Part shown: positions 8,175 to 18,005 of the stretch, piece after piece
How positions within the stretch are numbered: the stretch's first letter is position 1
How the letters are laid out: the number at the start of each line of letters is the position of its first letter
Assembly: GCA_023410025.1 (NCBI GenBank)
Contig: JAEYQM010000051.1
Coordinates: 1 to 46,184 of the forward strand
DNA from: Bacillota bacterium
Lineage (GTDB): Bacteria > Bacillota_I > Bacilli_A > ML615J-28 > CAG-698
Length of the DNA: 46,184 nt
Direction of reading: 5' to 3'
Position numbers and translations under genes: made by a program
The notes under the pieces: generated by a model
Database searches by the model: none
The model's input: only the letters and a program-made list of their open reading frames with translations
Told to the model about the DNA's origin: nothing

Positions 8175-11100
8175 TTATAATAAATCTTTTCTTAATTCAA
8201 CATTTATTTTTACTTTAGTAAATAAGTTATGATAAAGTGTTACTTTATATAAACATGTATTTTCTTGGGACTTTGTTAATTTTCCGGCTGAATTAATTAC
8301 CATTTTATTTAAAGATTTAAACTTTATAAACTTAATATATTTAACACCAATGAATGGAAGAAAAACATATTTTACGTTTTTTGATTTTTTATTAATTAAT
8401 TGTTGATTTAACTCTTCTGATCTGTAAATAATTTTATCTATACTCTTTAAGTAAGTTAAAGAATTTTCAATAATTGAAAATGCGTAAAGCATAGCATTTT
8501 TAATACCTCTTGTTGGATTTACTACTTTAAATTTTCTTTGATGTTTTATTCCATTAATCCAACAATAAGCACTAAATTTATAATATTTTAAATTACTATT
8601 ATAACAAATATATTTAGATACTTTATCATCTAGTATTATTTCATTATCATCAAAACACCAGTTTAAATCAAGACTAACTCGGTCATTTATTTTTAACTGT
8701 GAATCTAGTATAAATATATCTTTTTCAATATCAATAATTGGTGTGTTTACTTTTTGGAAGCATTTTTTTATGTTTCTTTTATTTAAGTACAAATGAACTT
8801 CAAAAGTATATATTTTTTCAGGAATTTTATTAATAAATAAAGACACTTCAATTTTACCATTATTAAAATCTAAGATATTACCATAACTATCTACATATTT
8901 TGATTCAATAATAGTATAGTCATAATCAACATTTATATAATTTTTTATGTTTTCAAAACCAACTATAAATATTCCTTTTTCACAGATTCTATCCAAGAAT
9001 TTAGTATTAATAATATTAGCTAATACTACTTCTCTTTCAATCTCATATTTTAGGTAATTTAATTTAACTCTAATTTTAGATTTTAAAATATTGTCACTTT
9101 GAATAAATTCATTTCCACTAATTACATCAAATGCTCTAACTGTACTATAACTAACTTTAATATCTTCACTGATAGATAATGGTAAACTAAATTTAGGATC
9201 AACTCTTTCTAATAAGTAATTATTTATTCTACAGTATTCATTTAATACTTTATGTAATTCACTATACTTTATAGCATAATCAAAATTTGTAATTTGCAAT
9301 CCATTTACTAAAACAACTATATTTAAATCGGTTTTTCCACTATTTATAATATATGAATCAATATTTTCATCATAATTAGCATGGACATTAAAATCAAAAT
9401 CGTAGTAATATTTATTAAACTTAACTCTATTACAATAAATAATACCATTTGTTAATTTTGAAGTTCTTATTACCCTATCCTTTAAGAACTTATCTAAGTC
9501 ATATGAAAACCTAAATTTTAAAAAATAATAGAACATCGATAATAGAGTAAATGGCAATAATAGCAATGCAAATATGAAGCTTATAATATAAGAAAAGAAA
9601 AGGTTCCAAGTGATTAAATTAATTAGATACCATACATTTTTAAACTTAATGGTTTTGGTTAAGTTATTTTTTATACTAACAACATATTTATTTCCATATT
9701 TAAAAATATTTGCAAATGGAATATATAATTCTTTTATATAAATTACTTCATTTTCAATTACATAGGAAACATTAAATAATGTTTTAAAGAAAAGTATTAA
9801 TAATACAATAATTGATTTAATAAAAGCAAAAGCCATTATTACAATAAATATTGGTAAAACAATTGGACTAAACAAAATTACATAAAAATACTTGGCATTT
9901 TCAATAATAAAATCAGTAATTAATCTAAAGAATACTTTAATTGGTTTTAGTATCTTTCTAAGTATTTTAAATAATTTTTTAAACACGAAACTTAATGTTT
10001 TGTAAATATGTCTAAAGATAAACCTTAATCCTCTGTAAATATATTTAATAATATTGACTGGAAGTGTATATAGGATAAACTTTGGAATCATTACAAAGAG
10101 AAAATGGATAAATAGGATAAAATAAATAACACAAGTTTTAATTGATAAATAGATTATATCAGGTAGTGATCTATATCCATATTTAAGGAAATAGATTATT
10201 TTTTGACTAATGTATTTAATTAAATTATATAAATTTTTAAATATATATTTGAATAACTTAAAAATATTTAGAACTATACAATTCCAGAATGTTTTAGCAA
10301 TCCATCTTATTATTTTACCAATGGATATAAAGAATTGTTTAATTACTTTATCCCATAGATTTTCTAATAACCATTTAATCCCTTTATAAATATTTTTAAT
10401 AATATAAATAAAAATAATTTTATGTATCCATCTAAAAATAAAGCGAATAAACTTAGAAATTGGAATCATTATTTTTTGATATATCCAGATGGCAATTTCT
10501 TTTATAGTTAATAAAATGTTTTTTATAATATAGATAAAAATAATTTTATATATCCATTTAAAAATAAAACGAATAAATCTAACTAAATTAATAATTAATT
10601 TATTATAAATCCATGATGCCATTATTTTTAACGCATGTATAAATGGTTTAATTATTTTATTGGATAATTTAAGAATAAACCATTTAAACATTTCATATAA
10701 AAAAATTGCAATTTGTTTTATTGTTAATAAAATGTTTTTTATAATATAGATAAAAATAATTTTATATATCCATTTAAAAATAAAACGAATAAATCTAGCT
10801 AAATTAATTATTAATTTATTATAAATCCATGAAGCTATTATTTTTAACTGATGTATAAATGGTTTAATTATATAATTCCATGATTTAAGAATAAACCATT
10901 TAAACATTTCATATATAAAAATTGCAATTTGTTTTATAAAATAAACATAAAGTATTTTGTATAACCATGTGATAATAAATTTTAAAGCTTTATATATTGA
11001 TAATAATATATAATTATATAAAATTCTAAATACCCAGATACATATAAATCTTAATGCAATAAAGATTGGTTTAATAATTATTTTATATATTTTAATACTT

Positions 11101-11363
11101 ATCCATATAATTACCGTCGTTATTAAAAAATAAATAAACTTAATTCCCTTCCATAAGAAAATACCTGTTTGTTTAAAGGAAATAACAATATACCTTAATA
11201 AATACCTCCATATCGTGTGTGATATAAATGCAATACCTTCACCCGTTTTAATAGCAATGTATTTAATTCCTGTAAAAAGAGATACAAATAAAGTGACAAA
11301 TGCTTTGTAAATTGCTAAAACAACTTTTAAAAATGCTGATAATATTGATTTAAAAATTTTCAT
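8175..11363 (-). CDS. large repeat-rich membrane protein of unknown function
   Basis: This 1062-residue protein is not recognised. Residues 1-480 are an almost unbroken series of Ile/Phe/Tyr/Trp and Lys-rich segments that look like amphipathic helices lying on or in the membrane. Tryptophans fall at 87, 110, 133, 156 and 179, exactly 23 apart, and later at spacings of 19 or 23. Residues 146-217 are duplicated almost perfectly as 218-289. Two strongly hydrophobic regions follow (about 495-530 and 590-630). The last 430 residues are polar and probably beta-rich, with no catalytic motif I can see. There is no cleavable signal peptide. SD GAGGGAAG precedes the ATG. The gene is monocistronic between two terminators. 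A bulk membrane-binding or membrane-shaping role is a guess. Confidence 0.8.
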   Translation of the reverse strand: MKIFKSILSAFLKVVLAIYKAFVTLFVSLFTGIKYIAIKTGEGIAFISHTIWRYLLRYIVISFKQTGIFLWKGIKFIYFLITTVIIWISIKIYKIIIKPIFIALRFICIWVFRILYNYILLSIYKALKFIITWLYKILYVYFIKQIAIFIYEMFKWFILKSWNYIIKPFIHQLKIIASWIYNKLIINLARFIRFIFKWIYKIIFIYIIKNILLTIKQIAIFLYEMFKWFILKLSNKIIKPFIHALKIMASWIYNKLIINLVRFIRFIFKWIYKIIFIYIIKNILLTIKEIAIWIYQKIMIPISKFIRFIFRWIHKIIFIYIIKNIYKGIKWLLENLWDKVIKQFFISIGKIIRWIAKTFWNCIVLNIFKLFKYIFKNLYNLIKYISQKIIYFLKYGYRSLPDIIYLSIKTCVIYFILFIHFLFVMIPKFILYTLPVNIIKYIYRGLRFIFRHIYKTLSFVFKKLFKILRKILKPIKVFFRLITDFIIENAKYFYVILFSPIVLPIFIVIMAFAFIKSIIVLLILFFKTLFNVSYVIENEVIYIKELYIPFANIFKYGNKYVVSIKNNLTKTIKFKNVWYLINLITWNLFFSYIISFIFALLLLPFTLLSMFYYFLKFRFSYDLDKFLKDRVIRTSKLTNGIIYCNRVKFNKYYYDFDFNVHANYDENIDSYIINSGKTDLNIVVLVNGLQITNFDYAIKYSELHKVLNEYCRINNYLLERVDPKFSLPLSISEDIKVSYSTVRAFDVISGNEFIQSDNILKSKIRVKLNYLKYEIEREVVLANIINTKFLDRICEKGIFIVGFENIKNYINVDYDYTIIESKYVDSYGNILDFNNGKIEVSLFINKIPEKIYTFEVHLYLNKRNIKKCFQKVNTPIIDIEKDIFILDSQLKINDRVSLDLNWCFDDNEIILDDKVSKYICYNSNLKYYKFSAYCWINGIKHQRKFKVVNPTRGIKNAMLYAFSIIENSLTYLKSIDKIIYRSEELNQQLINKKSKNVKYVFLPFIGVKYIKFIKFKSLNKMVINSAGKLTKSQENTCLYKVTLYHNLFTKVKINVELRKDLL
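10497..10928 (-). repeat. 216-bp tandem duplication inside the membrane protein gene
   Basis: Two adjacent copies (10713-10928 and 10497-10712) encode 72 residues each and are nearly identical over most of their length. For example, the run beginning GTTTTTTATAATATAG appears at 10734 and 10518. The shift is a whole number of codons, so the frame is kept. Confidence 0.9.
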
Positions 11364-11410
11364 ATATCTTCCCTCTTTATAACAATTGTATCATTTTATT
11401 ACTTTTTAGT

Positions 11411-11440
11411 CAATAAAATAAAAAGCCACTTTCGTGGCTT
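11411..11440 (-). terminator. terminator of degV
   Basis: AAGCCAC (11423-11429), loop TTTC, GTGGCTT (11434-11440), with a T-rich tail on the minus strand. The stem overlaps the degV stop codon. Confidence 0.9.
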
Positions 11441-12281
11441 ATTTATTTACAATATATAGAATTCCAATTGTTCTTGGACCACAGTGAGTAGATATTACTC
11501 CACTTGCTGTTGAAAAAATTAAGTTATTTGGTTTAATAATTTCTTGTAATTCATGTTTTAAATAATCTGCATCTTCTTTAGCTAGCGAATGAGTAATAAA
11601 GACATTATCTAAATCAATATTATTAGCATCATCTCTAACATAATCTAAGATGGCATCTAATGCTGCTGTGAACTTTCCTCTTGGTTTTTTAGTAACTTCC
11701 ATTACTCCATTAATTACCCTAATAATCGGTTTTATTTTAAGCATTGTACCAAAGAATTTAGTAGTACCGCTACATCTTCCTCCCATATGTAAATATTCTA
11801 GAGTGTTGATCGCAAATTGAGTTCTAACTAAAGGAATATATTCATTAATCTTTTCAATAATTTGGGCAACTTCAAGTCCTTCATCACGTAGTTTTGCAAT
11901 TTTTAGTAAAAGTAATCCTGTTCCTGATGAAAGGTTTTGTGAATCAATTACATAGACATTTTCAAATTCTGCACTGGCAAGTACTGCATTTTGATATGTT
12001 CCTGAAAAATTTGATCCAATACCAATAAAAATCACATCATCTTCTGGACTAAACTGAGCAAATGTTTCAATAAACTGTGCTGGAGGGATTGCTGAAGTCT
12101 TAGGTAATTTTTGATATTCTTCTACCTTTTTATATAAATCTTCTGTTGTAATATCTATTCCATCACGGTATGATTCCGTACCAAATGTAACATATAAAGG
12201 TACAACAGTTATTTGATTTTTCTCTATTAATTCCTTAGTTAAGTCACTTGTACAATCTGTGACAATATGTATTTTTTTCAT
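11439..12281 (-). CDS. DegV family fatty acid-binding protein
   Basis: This 280-residue protein has the DegV signature MKKIHIVTDCTSDL at the N-terminus. It also has KTSAIPPAQF, GIGSNFSGTYQNA and the C-terminal HCGPRTIGILY. DegV proteins (FakB in Staphylococcus) bind a fatty acid and present it to the FakA kinase for phospholipid synthesis. No fakA is visible in this window. The length is normal. The start is supported by AGGAG upstream. The gene sits just after the TIM-barrel gene, 22 bases away, and may be read in the same transcript. A clear terminator ends it. Confidence 0.92.
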   Translation of the reverse strand: MKKIHIVTDCTSDLTKELIEKNQITVVPLYVTFGTESYRDGIDITTEDLYKKVEEYQKLPKTSAIPPAQFIETFAQFSPEDDVIFIGIGSNFSGTYQNAVLASAEFENVYVIDSQNLSSGTGLLLLKIAKLRDEGLEVAQIIEKINEYIPLVRTQFAINTLEYLHMGGRCSGTTKFFGTMLKIKPIIRVINGVMEVTKKPRGKFTAALDAILDYVRDDANNIDLDNVFITHSLAKEDADYLKHELQEIIKPNNLIFSTASGVISTHCGPRTIGILYIVNK

Positions 12282-12303
12282 AATTTTCTCCTATATAGCT
12301 GTA

Positions 12304-13104
12304 TTATACTATATGTTTATTGTTTTTGCAATCTTCTAAATCATTTGCATATAAAATTAAATCATCAACGGTTTTATATAAAATTTCTAAACAATAAATT
12401 TCCGTATAATCTTTTGTTTCTTGTAAGAATTTATTAAAATCAATATTACCTGTTCCAATTCTTGCATGTTGATCTTTTGATCCATTATTATCATTAATAT
12501 GAACATGCATTAATTCATCTTTTAGTAGGGTTAAGTAATGACTTGATTCAAATTCACTTACATTTGCATGACCTGTATCAAAAATAAACTTTAGATTACT
12601 TACATTAACTAATTTAATTATTTCTTTTATTTCTTCTGGGCTATATCCAAGTTCACTACTTCCTGGCATATTTTCAATCATAATATAGCTAGGATAAGCA
12701 TAGCTACATAAATCCTTTAAAATTGAAATTATTTTTTGAATTTCAATGTGTCTTTCTTCTTCAACATATCCTAAATGTAAGGTAAACTTTTTTACTCCAA
12801 ATGTTTTCCCATAATCAATGGCATCTTTAAATCTTTGAATAATCACATCTTTATCAACATTAGTTAGTAAACTATTCTTTCTTCCATGAGGTAAGTGAAG
12901 GACAACTTCTTGATTATATTTTGTAAGGTTTTTTAAGTTTTGTGTATATAATTTAAATGCATCCTCATCTCGATCATAAGGGTAAAATATTTCTATTGCA
13001 TTAAATATCTTTTCCTCAAATAATTTATGATATGATTCGATTTCTTCAGTTGTACGAAATTGATTGATTGTGAAACCTTTTTTAATTGTAGATTCTGTTT
13101 GCAT
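12304..13104 (-). CDS. TIM-barrel sugar phosphate isomerase/endonuclease IV-like protein
   Basis: This 266-residue protein of the AP endonuclease 2/xylose isomerase-like TIM-barrel superfamily carries likely metal ligands in LHLPHGR, TLHLGYV, IENMPG, FDTGHANVS and VHINDNNG. The real activity could be sugar epimerisation or isomerisation, or a DNA repair-type hydrolysis; the sequence does not decide. I chose the ATG at 13104 because GGTGAG lies eight bases upstream. An upstream GTG at 13116 falls inside that ribosome site. The gene overlaps the end of the 5'-nucleotidase gene by 23 bases, so the two are coupled. Confidence 0.75.
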   Translation of the reverse strand: MQTESTIKKGFTINQFRTTEEIESYHKLFEEKIFNAIEIFYPYDRDEDAFKLYTQNLKNLTKYNQEVVLHLPHGRKNSLLTNVDKDVIIQRFKDAIDYGKTFGVKKFTLHLGYVEEERHIEIQKIISILKDLCSYAYPSYIMIENMPGSSELGYSPEEIKEIIKLVNVSNLKFIFDTGHANVSEFESSHYLTLLKDELMHVHINDNNGSKDQHARIGTGNIDFNKFLQETKDYTEIYCLEILYKTVDDLILYANDLEDCKNNKHIV

Positions 13105-14512
13105 TAAATTTCTCACCCTTCACTTTTAATTCACGACAATAATTAATTAAATAGTCTCTAAAAAATTGATTTGTATTAACAACATTGCTTCCCTTATTTA
13201 AATCATATTTTGGATTATCAAATAGATAATCAATTGTTACTACAGAAATTACATCATTTTCATCTAATACTTCATCATTTATTAATAAGAATCCATTTCT
13301 AAATGTCGCATTACTACTTAATTGTACTCCAGCAGTTGATGCACTAACTAACATACTTACAGTCATATCAGCTGTTATTACAACATTTTCAAATGGCATC
13401 ATTTCCCATAAGTCTGAATAAGTAAGGACAGTATCTTTTTCAACAGGGAATGAATCAGTTCTAATTCCTCCTGTGTTAATTAAGGCAACATCAGCGTTTG
13501 TGTAATATTTTAAGACATCTGCTGCCCATCTTTGATAGTCAATACTTCCAATTTTTTTACCTGTTGTTACAATTTCTTCATGAATTACATCTTTAAGCAT
13601 ATCATCATATTTTTTAATAACAGCATTAAGTGTTTTATTTTCTTTAGAAATATTTGTAGTAACTTGAATATTTTGTGCTGAGCCACTAATCATCTTATTG
13701 TTTTCGTCTAGTTTAATTTCGATTTTACCAATAAAATTTCCACTTGATCCTGATTGAATATATGGCATTAATATTCCATCAGAACCTAACACTGTACCTT
13801 GATAATTATCATGTGAATGACCATTGAAGACAGCATCAATTTGTTCATCGCCACTTAGATTAGCAATATCTTGATTTAATACTTTAGTATCATCATGGAC
13901 ACTTAATAAGACAATATCACAATTAAGTTCAGTTCTTAATTTCTTTGCATATTCTTTTACAATCGGTAATTCTTTACCGAACTCAAATGGTTCAACAATG
14001 CTTGGTAAAATGGAATCAGTTAAGGTACTTCCTATTAAACCAATAATCCCAATTCTTAAGTTTTCCTTTTCAACTATAGTATAAGGTTTAACCCAATCTA
14101 CTAAATTACCAGTTTCTTTTTCAAAAATATTAGCGGCTAATAATTCAAAATTAGCCGTTTTTCCTATTTCTTTTAATACATCAATTCCCCAGTCAAATTC
14201 ATGATTACCAATAGTCATTGATGAAAAACCAATTTCATTCATCACTTCAGCTACCAATTTTCCTTCTGTAAGGTTTGATATTGCTGAACCTTGATACATA
14301 TCACCACTAGATAAAACTAAGGTTCTTTCAGGGTTTTTATTCTTCTCATTAATTATGTAATTTCCTATTTTACTAAGTCCACCATCATCAGAATAGACTT
14401 TACCATGAAAGTCATTTAGTGCATATATTGTAAGTATTTTATCATTAGTCTTATTAGTATTACATCCAGCAATAACTAATAACATTAATATTAAAGCAAA
14501 TATTTTTTTCAT
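13082..14512 (-). CDS. 5'-nucleotidase family lipoprotein
   Basis: This 476-residue protein has a lipoprotein signal (LVIAGC, Cys17) and therefore faces the outside on the membrane. The metallophosphatase motifs are present: NDFHGK (residues 33-38), GNHEFDWG and GHSHDNYQG. The C-terminal 5'-nucleotidase substrate domain follows with INTGGIR and MPFENVV. Such enzymes remove phosphate from nucleotides or related substrates outside the cell, letting the nucleoside be imported. A second larger paralogue lies at 21429, and a membrane-anchored endonuclease at 19547. The promoter at 14542 drives it, with the TIM-barrel gene coupled downstream. Confidence 0.92.
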   Translation of the reverse strand: MKKIFALILMLLVIAGCNTNKTNDKILTIYALNDFHGKVYSDDGGLSKIGNYIINEKNKNPERTLVLSSGDMYQGSAISNLTEGKLVAEVMNEIGFSSMTIGNHEFDWGIDVLKEIGKTANFELLAANIFEKETGNLVDWVKPYTIVEKENLRIGIIGLIGSTLTDSILPSIVEPFEFGKELPIVKEYAKKLRTELNCDIVLLSVHDDTKVLNQDIANLSGDEQIDAVFNGHSHDNYQGTVLGSDGILMPYIQSGSSGNFIGKIEIKLDENNKMISGSAQNIQVTTNISKENKTLNAVIKKYDDMLKDVIHEEIVTTGKKIGSIDYQRWAADVLKYYTNADVALINTGGIRTDSFPVEKDTVLTYSDLWEMMPFENVVITADMTVSMLVSASTAGVQLSSNATFRNGFLLINDEVLDENDVISVVTIDYLFDNPKYDLNKGSNVVNTNQFFRDYLINYCRELKVKGEKFNANRIYN

Positions 14513-14541
14513 AGAATTCCTCTTTTTTATATTTATAATCT

Positions 14542-14550
14542 ATTATAGCA
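14542..14550 (-). promoter_or_regulatory. extended -10 promoter of the 5'-nucleotidase gene
   Basis: TGCTATAAT on the minus strand, 30 bases before the ATG, followed by AAAGAGGAATT as ribosome site. Confidence 0.6.
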
Positions 14551-14571
14551 TAAAAAAAGTTTTTTTGCATT

Positions 14572-14594
14572 AAAAAAAGTGCTTACGCACTTTT
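14572..14594 (-). terminator. terminator of typA
   Basis: AAAAGTGC (14575-14582), loop TTAC, GCACTTTT (14587-14594), with more T on the minus strand. It overlaps the typA stop codon. Confidence 0.9.
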
Positions 14595-16416
14595 ATCTTT
14601 CTCTTTCTTTATAACTATCGACTTTTTTTCTTTCATTAGTATTAAGGATTTTCTTACGTAGTCTAATACTTCTTGGGGTAATTTCGACTAATTCATCATC
14701 ATTAATATATTCAAGACAAGCTTCTAGTGACATAATTCTTGGACGTTTTAATACAACTGTTGTATCTTTTGAAGATGAACGCATGTTAGACATTTGTTTT
14801 GCTTTTGTAACGTTAACTGCTAAGTCGTCATCTTTATTACATTCACCAACGATTTGTCCTTCATAAACAGATTCATTTGGTTCAACAAAGAACACTCCTC
14901 TATCTTCTATACCACCAATTGCGTAAGCTGTTGCTTTACCTTCATTAATTGATACTAATACCCCAGCTTTTCTTGAACCAGCCTCATTATTTTCAAAACG
15001 ACGATATTCAAGATATTGATGACTTAAACTACCATAACCACGTGTTGTTGTCATGAAGTCTGTTGATACACCAATTAATCCACGCGATGGAATTGTATAT
15101 GTTAATCTTGTTTGGTTAACATCAGCAACCATGTTTTCAAGGATACCACCACGTTTACCAAGTAATTCAATTACTGCACCAATTGTTTCATTTGGGGCAT
15201 CGATTTGAGCAAATTCAAATGGTTCACATAATACACCATCAATTTCTTTAATAATTGGTTTTGGTTTTGCCACTTGAAATTCATATCCTTCACGACGCAT
15301 ATTTTCAATTAGGATACCTAAATGAAGTTCACCTCTACCTGATACAATCCATTCATCACCATTACCAATTCTCTTAACTCTTAAACTTACATCTTTTTGA
15401 ACTTCTTTATATAGACGATCATCAATTTTTGTTGAAGTGACGAATTTTCCTTCTTTACCAGCAAATGGTGAAGAGTTGGTAGAGAATAACATTTCTACCG
15501 TTGGTTCACTAACCTTAATTGCAGGAAGAGCTTCTTCTTGTCCAACATTACAAATTGTTTCACCAACAAAGATATCAGCTAGACCAGCTACAGCAACGAT
15601 GTCACCAGCTGATGCTTCATTAACTTCGGTTCTGTTTAAACCTAAAAAGCTATATAATTTTTGAATTCTAAATTGTTTAATTGATCCATCAACACGAATA
15701 CAAGATACGAAATCATTTAGACGAATTGTACCTCTTTTTATTCTACCAATTGCCATTCTACCAACATAATCATTATAATCTAATAATGAACCTTGGAATT
15801 GTAATGTTCCATTTACATCTACTCCTGGTGCAGGAATTTCAGAAATGATTAAATCAAGTAATGCATCCATGTTTGGAACTTGTGTTAAAATATCACTTGA
15901 TAATGAACTCGTACCTTTTAAAGCAGAAACATAGGCTACTTTAAAGTCTGCTTGTTCATCTGTTGCTCCTAATTCAATAAATAAATCTAAGATTTCATCA
16001 ATAACTTCATTTGGTCTTGCTGTATCTTTATCAATTTTATTAATTACAACAATTGGTTTTAAATTATTTTCTAATGCTTTCTTTAACACAAATCTTGTTT
16101 GTGGCATTGCCCCTTCATAAGCATCAACGACAAGTAATACACCATCTATCATTGTCATTATTCTTTCAACTTCACCACTAAAATCGGCATGTCCTGGAGT
16201 GTCTAAGATATTAATCTTCACGTCCTTGTATAGGATTGCTGTATTCTTGGCTAGAATTGTAATTCCTCTTTCACGTTCAATGGCGTTTGAATCCATCGCT
16301 CTTTCTTCAAGAACGTCACGATCATTCAATGTGTGAGATTTCTTTAAAAGTTGATCGACTAATGTTGTTTTTCCATGGTCTACATGGGCAATAATTGCTA
16401 TATTTCTAATATTCAT
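14593..16416 (-). CDS. typA: translational GTPase TypA/BipA
   Basis: This 607-residue protein has a full set of GTPase motifs: AHVDHGKTT (10-18), the switch I segment ERERGITI, DTPGHADFSGE, NKIDKDTARP and SALKGTSS. The TypA-specific C-terminal region follows (TIPSRGLIGVSTDFMTTTRG, and RPRIMSLEACLEYI near the end). TypA/BipA binds the ribosome and helps 50S assembly and growth under stress, notably cold. The normal length is about 610. The start lies eight bases after the ABC-F stop codon, so the two genes share a transcript. The catalytic His in DTPGH is kept, unlike in the EF-G-like protein at 1682. Confidence 0.96.
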   Translation of the reverse strand: MNIRNIAIIAHVDHGKTTLVDQLLKKSHTLNDRDVLEERAMDSNAIERERGITILAKNTAILYKDVKINILDTPGHADFSGEVERIMTMIDGVLLVVDAYEGAMPQTRFVLKKALENNLKPIVVINKIDKDTARPNEVIDEILDLFIELGATDEQADFKVAYVSALKGTSSLSSDILTQVPNMDALLDLIISEIPAPGVDVNGTLQFQGSLLDYNDYVGRMAIGRIKRGTIRLNDFVSCIRVDGSIKQFRIQKLYSFLGLNRTEVNEASAGDIVAVAGLADIFVGETICNVGQEEALPAIKVSEPTVEMLFSTNSSPFAGKEGKFVTSTKIDDRLYKEVQKDVSLRVKRIGNGDEWIVSGRGELHLGILIENMRREGYEFQVAKPKPIIKEIDGVLCEPFEFAQIDAPNETIGAVIELLGKRGGILENMVADVNQTRLTYTIPSRGLIGVSTDFMTTTRGYGSLSHQYLEYRRFENNEAGSRKAGVLVSINEGKATAYAIGGIEDRGVFFVEPNESVYEGQIVGECNKDDDLAVNVTKAKQMSNMRSSSKDTTVVLKRPRIMSLEACLEYINDDELVEITPRSIRLRKKILNTNERKKVDSYKERER

Positions 16417-16424
16417 TTTTTCTC

Positions 16425-17942
16425 CTAAAATTTTATTTCAATCATTTCTAGTTTTTCATAGAATGATTTCTCATGGCTAACGATTATTACGGTGCCAGGA
16501 TATTTTTCAATAGCTTCAAATAAGCTAGATTTTGCTGCTTTATCTAAATGGTTAGTTGGTTCGTCAAGGATGAGTAAATTAGATCTTTCTAAACTCATTC
16601 TTGCAAATCTAACCTTTGTATTTTCTCCACCACTTAATTGTACCATTGATTTAGTAACTAGTTCACCAGTTATAGCGTATTTTGCTAGAATATTTCTAAT
16701 ATCCAAATCATTCATTAATGGATATTTATTTCTGAAATATTCAATTGCATTTACATCGTTAACTTGTTCTTGTTCAAAATAACTAATATCATTGTATTTT
16801 GAAACATTAATTGTACCATTTAATTGTGGGATTATTCCTAAAATGGTTTTTAGTAAGGTTGTTTTACCAACACCATTTTTACCTACTATTACATATTTTT
16901 TACCAAATTCAAATTTTAAATTTAAATTTTGTAATAAGATTTTATCATAACCAATACTAACATTTTTAAGAGTAATACTATCAACATTAAATGTTTTTGT
17001 AAACTTAAATTCGAAAAATACTTTTTTATCAGATTGTGGTTTTTCTAAAACATTAATCTTGTCAAGCATCTTTCTTCGACTTTGAGCTCTTTTAGTTGTT
17101 GTTGCTCTTACAATGTTTTTATTAATAAACTCTTCGGTTTTCTTAATAAACTTTTGTTGCTTTTCATACTCTTTTTCGTATGTTGAATCATTTGTTTCTT
17201 TTTGACGAATGTACTCATTATAATTACCTTTGTATTTAGTAAGTTTTTTACTATCCAGGGCAACTATTACATTACATATAGTATTTAAGAAGTCTACATT
17301 GTGACTTATTACAATAAAAGCATTTTTGTAATTATTTAGGTATTTACTTAACCAATCAACATGACTTGCATCAAGGAAGTTAGTTGGTTCATCTAGTAGT
17401 AAAACATCTTTTTCTTCAAGCAGCATTTTACCTAAAAATACTTTAGCTCTTTGTCCACCACTTAAATTTTTAAGAAGTCTATTTTCTGACATATCAATTC
17501 CAAGACCATTAATAATATTACCAATTTTTGATTTAATTAAATAAAAATTGTTTTCTTCTAAATAGTTTTGAATGTAGTCAGTTTTCTTTAAAATCTTATC
17601 ATACATTGATGAATCAATTGTTGCCATACTTTCGTATAAAGCATTCATCTCTGCTTCTTTTTTAAACAAGTCTTCGTAAACATTATATAAATACTGATTA
17701 ATTGTTAATTCATCATGAACCACTAAATGTTGGTCTAGATAAGAATAGGTGATGAACTTATCCCATAATATATCACCACTGTCAGGCACTAGACGATGAG
17801 AAATTAAATTCATTAACGTTGATTTTCCACTTCCGTTTCTACCAACAAGTCCAACATGCTCGCCATTTAAAATTCTGACTTCTGCATCGTTAAATAAATC
17901 GTTATTGCCATAACTAAATCTTAAGTTTTTTATTTCTAACAT
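16425..17942 (-). CDS. ABC-F family ATPase
   Basis: This 505-residue soluble protein has two ABC domains and no membrane segments. Domain one has GRNGSGKST, LSGGQRAK and LLLDEPTNFLD. Domain two has GKNGVGKTT, LSGGENTK and LILDEPTNHLD. The basic linker of the ABC-F class lies between them (about residues 240-310, with TTKRAQSRRKML). ABC-F proteins work on the ribosome E site. Some protect against antibiotics, others assist stalled translation; the subgroup cannot be told here. The ribosome site GGGTGA lies just after a T-run of a terminator hairpin and inside a short leader frame. This suggests attenuation control. typA follows in the same operon. Confidence 0.9.
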   Translation of the reverse strand: MLEIKNLRFSYGNNDLFNDAEVRILNGEHVGLVGRNGSGKSTLMNLISHRLVPDSGDILWDKFITYSYLDQHLVVHDELTINQYLYNVYEDLFKKEAEMNALYESMATIDSSMYDKILKKTDYIQNYLEENNFYLIKSKIGNIINGLGIDMSENRLLKNLSGGQRAKVFLGKMLLEEKDVLLLDEPTNFLDASHVDWLSKYLNNYKNAFIVISHNVDFLNTICNVIVALDSKKLTKYKGNYNEYIRQKETNDSTYEKEYEKQQKFIKKTEEFINKNIVRATTTKRAQSRRKMLDKINVLEKPQSDKKVFFEFKFTKTFNVDSITLKNVSIGYDKILLQNLNLKFEFGKKYVIVGKNGVGKTTLLKTILGIIPQLNGTINVSKYNDISYFEQEQVNDVNAIEYFRNKYPLMNDLDIRNILAKYAITGELVTKSMVQLSGGENTKVRFARMSLERSNLLILDEPTNHLDKAAKSSLFEAIEKYPGTVIIVSHEKSFYEKLEMIEIKF

Positions 17943-17945
17943 AAT

Positions 17946-17990
17946 TCACCCAAAAAAAATGCTTATAAACAAGCATTTTTCCCTACCCAT
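17946..17990 (-). CDS. possible 14-residue leader peptide of the ABC-F gene
   Basis: A small frame MGREKCLFISIFFG runs from an ATG nine bases after the predicted transcription start and spans both arms of the terminator hairpin. It stops with TGA three bases before the ABC-F ATG. There is no Shine-Dalgarno site before it. Known antibiotic-responsive ABC-F genes often have such leaders, but this one is inferred from layout only. Confidence 0.3.
   Translation of the reverse strand: MGREKCLFISIFFG
17952..17979 (-). terminator. terminator/attenuator before the ABC-F gene
   Basis: On the minus strand AAAATGCTT (17979-17971), loop GTTTAT, AAGCATTTT (17964-17956), then four more T, directly followed by the GGGTGA ribosome site of the ABC-F gene. 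It may end corA transcripts. A promoter-like element lies between corA and this hairpin, so it may also attenuate the ABC-F operon. Confidence 0.7.
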
Positions 17991-18005
17991 TTTTAATTAC
18001 GTATT

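Noticed and set aside
13105..13116. GTG at 13116 as start of the TIM-barrel gene
   Set aside because: The GTG is itself part of the GGTGAG ribosome site that serves the ATG at 13104.
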